5,803 nt of DNA from Dehalococcoidia bacterium. Its GTDB lineage: Bacteria > Chloroflexota > Dehalococcoidia > Dehalococcoidales > UBA1222. Each line of letters begins with the position of its first letter. Position 1 is the stretch's first letter. Both the position numbers and the translations under genes were made by a program. Shown here in pieces: positions 4,849 to 5,803 of this stretch. The notes beneath the pieces were generated by a model. It was not told the origin of the DNA and searched no databases. It saw only the letters and a program-made list of their open reading frames with translations. Where the stretch lies: positions 1 to 5,803 of the forward strand of contig WQTJ01000082.1 in NCBI GenBank assembly GCA_009786345.1, given 5' to 3'.

Positions 4849-5736
4849 ATGCCTTCCAATAAGCTCTGGTCAACATCTCAATTTGCCAAGTTTGCCCGCA
4901 TCAGCCGTTTTCGCTTGATAGATTATGACGAATTTGGGCTTTTATCACCGGTAAAGCGCGGGGAGAATAACTATCGCTATTACCAAAGTTCGCAGCTTGC
5001 AGTGGTTAATTTAATCCGTACACTACAAAGGCTGGGTATAACTCTGGAAGAAATTAAAAAACTAAAAGACAGCCGCACTCCGGAAAGTACTGTTGATTTT
5101 ATTGCGCAGCAGATGGCAGAAGTAAATAAAAAAGTAGAGTATTGGGTTGCTGCCAGAAAATTCCTGCAAAACATCCAAAAACCCATTGTTGAGGCTTTAA
5201 GCGTTAATGAAAAAGAAATCACCATAGAGTTTAAGCCGGCTGAAGCCATCATTCTTGGTGATTTGAACGATTACAGCAGAGGCAGAGATGACTTTGACGC
5301 TTTGTCAGATTTTTACTATGCAATGCTCAAGAAATATCCGGGGATAGATATGAACTATGCCGTTTGGGGGCGTTTTTCTGAGAACCGCATTAAGAACGGT
5401 GATTGGAAATGGCCGGATAGGTTCTACTTTTACAACCCCGAAGGCTTCGATCAGAAACCTGCAGCGCTTTACGCCATTGGGTATAAACGCGGTGGTTATG
5501 GGCAACATGCCGACTTATATGAACGCTTAACCAGTTATATAGACACATACGGTTTTGAGATATGCGGCGATGCTTATGAAGAATACCCTCTCAATGAAGT
5601 ATGCATTGCTGACGAATACAATTATTTAATGCGGGTAATGATTACTGTTCAGAAGAAACAACCCGAAGGCACACAGCCGAAACCAGTGCTCAGCACTCCG
5701 CTCCCGCAGCGCCTTGGCAGGCTTAACCGGAGGTAG
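4849..5736 (+). CDS. MerR-family transcriptional regulator with GyrI-like effector domain (295 aa)
   Basis: A cytoplasmic one-component regulator of the BmrR/BltR type. Residues about 8-75 are the winged helix-turn-helix: STSQFAKFARISRFRLIDYD, then FGLLSPVKR, YRYYQSSQL and the second motif LGITLEEIKKLKD. A linker coiled coil follows (about 80-115, including MAEVNKKVEYW). The C-terminal half (about 120-268) resembles the GyrI-like/AraC effector-binding fold: IEFKPAEAIILG at its start and GGYGQHADLYERLTSYIDTY, ending MRVMITVQ. This fold binds small amphipathic ligands in BmrR, so a ligand-induced activator is expected. Oddities: RLIDYDE where the family usually has RTLRYYDE, and a 27-residue Pro-rich basic tail ending GRLNRR. 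No drug pump or other target is adjacent. The ATG at 4849 has no ribosome site but a well-placed promoter. Family assignment is firm; the ligand and targets are unknown. Confidence 0.92.
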   Translation: MPSNKLWSTSQFAKFARISRFRLIDYDEFGLLSPVKRGENNYRYYQSSQLAVVNLIRTLQRLGITLEEIKKLKDSRTPESTVDFIAQQMAEVNKKVEYWVAARKFLQNIQKPIVEALSVNEKEITIEFKPAEAIILGDLNDYSRGRDDFDALSDFYYAMLKKYPGIDMNYAVWGRFSENRIKNGDWKWPDRFYFYNPEGFDQKPAALYAIGYKRGGYGQHADLYERLTSYIDTYGFEICGDAYEEYPLNEVCIADEYNYLMRVMITVQKKQPEGTQPKPVLSTPLPQRLGRLNRR

Positions 5737-5750
5737 TAGCCAAACAGCTG

Positions 5751-5803
5751 CTATTCAGACCCATCGCCTACATTGCCTTTCCATGTCTTGCCGTTGGCTA
5801 TGT
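5751..5803 (-). CDS. possible C-terminal end of a gene entering from the right edge
   Basis: On the minus strand one frame is open from the edge to a TAG at 5751-5753 and reads IANGKTWKGNVGDGSE. Of the three minus-strand frames it has the most protein-like composition, and it would end 14 nt after the merR stop in convergent orientation. Only about 17 codons are visible, so neither the family nor the coding status can be settled. Confidence 0.25.
   Translation of the reverse strand, partial: IANGKTWKGNVGDGSE

Noticed and set aside
5737..5800. TAGCCAA (5737-5743) and TTGGCTA (5794-5800) inverted repeat as a merR terminator
   Set aside because: The arms are only 7 bp with a loop of about 50 nt and no T tract; coincidence is likely.

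Overview
The window looks like accessory DNA from a Gram-positive, low-to-moderate G+C bacterium, most likely a Firmicute of the Clostridia or Negativicutes type. The evidence is strong Shine-Dalgarno sites (AAGGAG, GGAGGG) before TTG and GTG starts, near-consensus sigma-A promoters, Gram-positive-style signal peptides, and MerR/GyrI-like and XRE regulators. I recognise no housekeeping gene, tRNA, rRNA, CRISPR array or intact transposase, so finer taxonomy is not supported.

Layout. Positions 1-460 are mostly non-coding: possible debris of a decayed minus-strand gene at the left edge, two adjacent hairpins (140-177, 181-200), a cluster of four TATCRTGAW motifs (217-320) and a small palindrome (394-414). 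From 461 to 3680 four minus-strand genes lie head to tail, all encoding predicted exported proteins I do not recognise: a secreted protein (2793-3680), a lipoprotein (2111-2635), a Tyr/Gly/Ser-rich secreted protein (1207-2043) and a second lipoprotein (461-1054). The gaps are 67-157 nt and some hold a promoter or a long hairpin, so this is a cluster of separate or semi-separate transcription units rather than a tight operon. From 3681 to 4375 there is no large gene, but a near-consensus promoter (4185-4213, minus) followed by a well-placed ribosome site supports a 47-aa small ORF (3995-4138) and may give the first secreted gene a leader of about 500 nt.

On the right, an XRE-family regulator (minus) and a MerR-family regulator with a GyrI-like ligand domain (plus) are divergent. 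Their intergenic DNA (4670-4848) is rich in symmetry: a 9-5-9 perfect dyad, a 7-12-7 dyad, and a pair of sequence blocks repeated as mirror images toward each gene. The merR promoter places the predicted transcription start exactly on its ATG, which suggests a leaderless mRNA. A short open frame entering from the right edge on the minus strand may be the tail of the next gene.

How the parts work together is inference. Two small regulators probably control themselves and perhaps each other. The exported cluster has no recognisable enzyme or transporter; a secreted effector with lipoprotein partners or immunity proteins is one hypothesis, but the sequence alone does not establish it.
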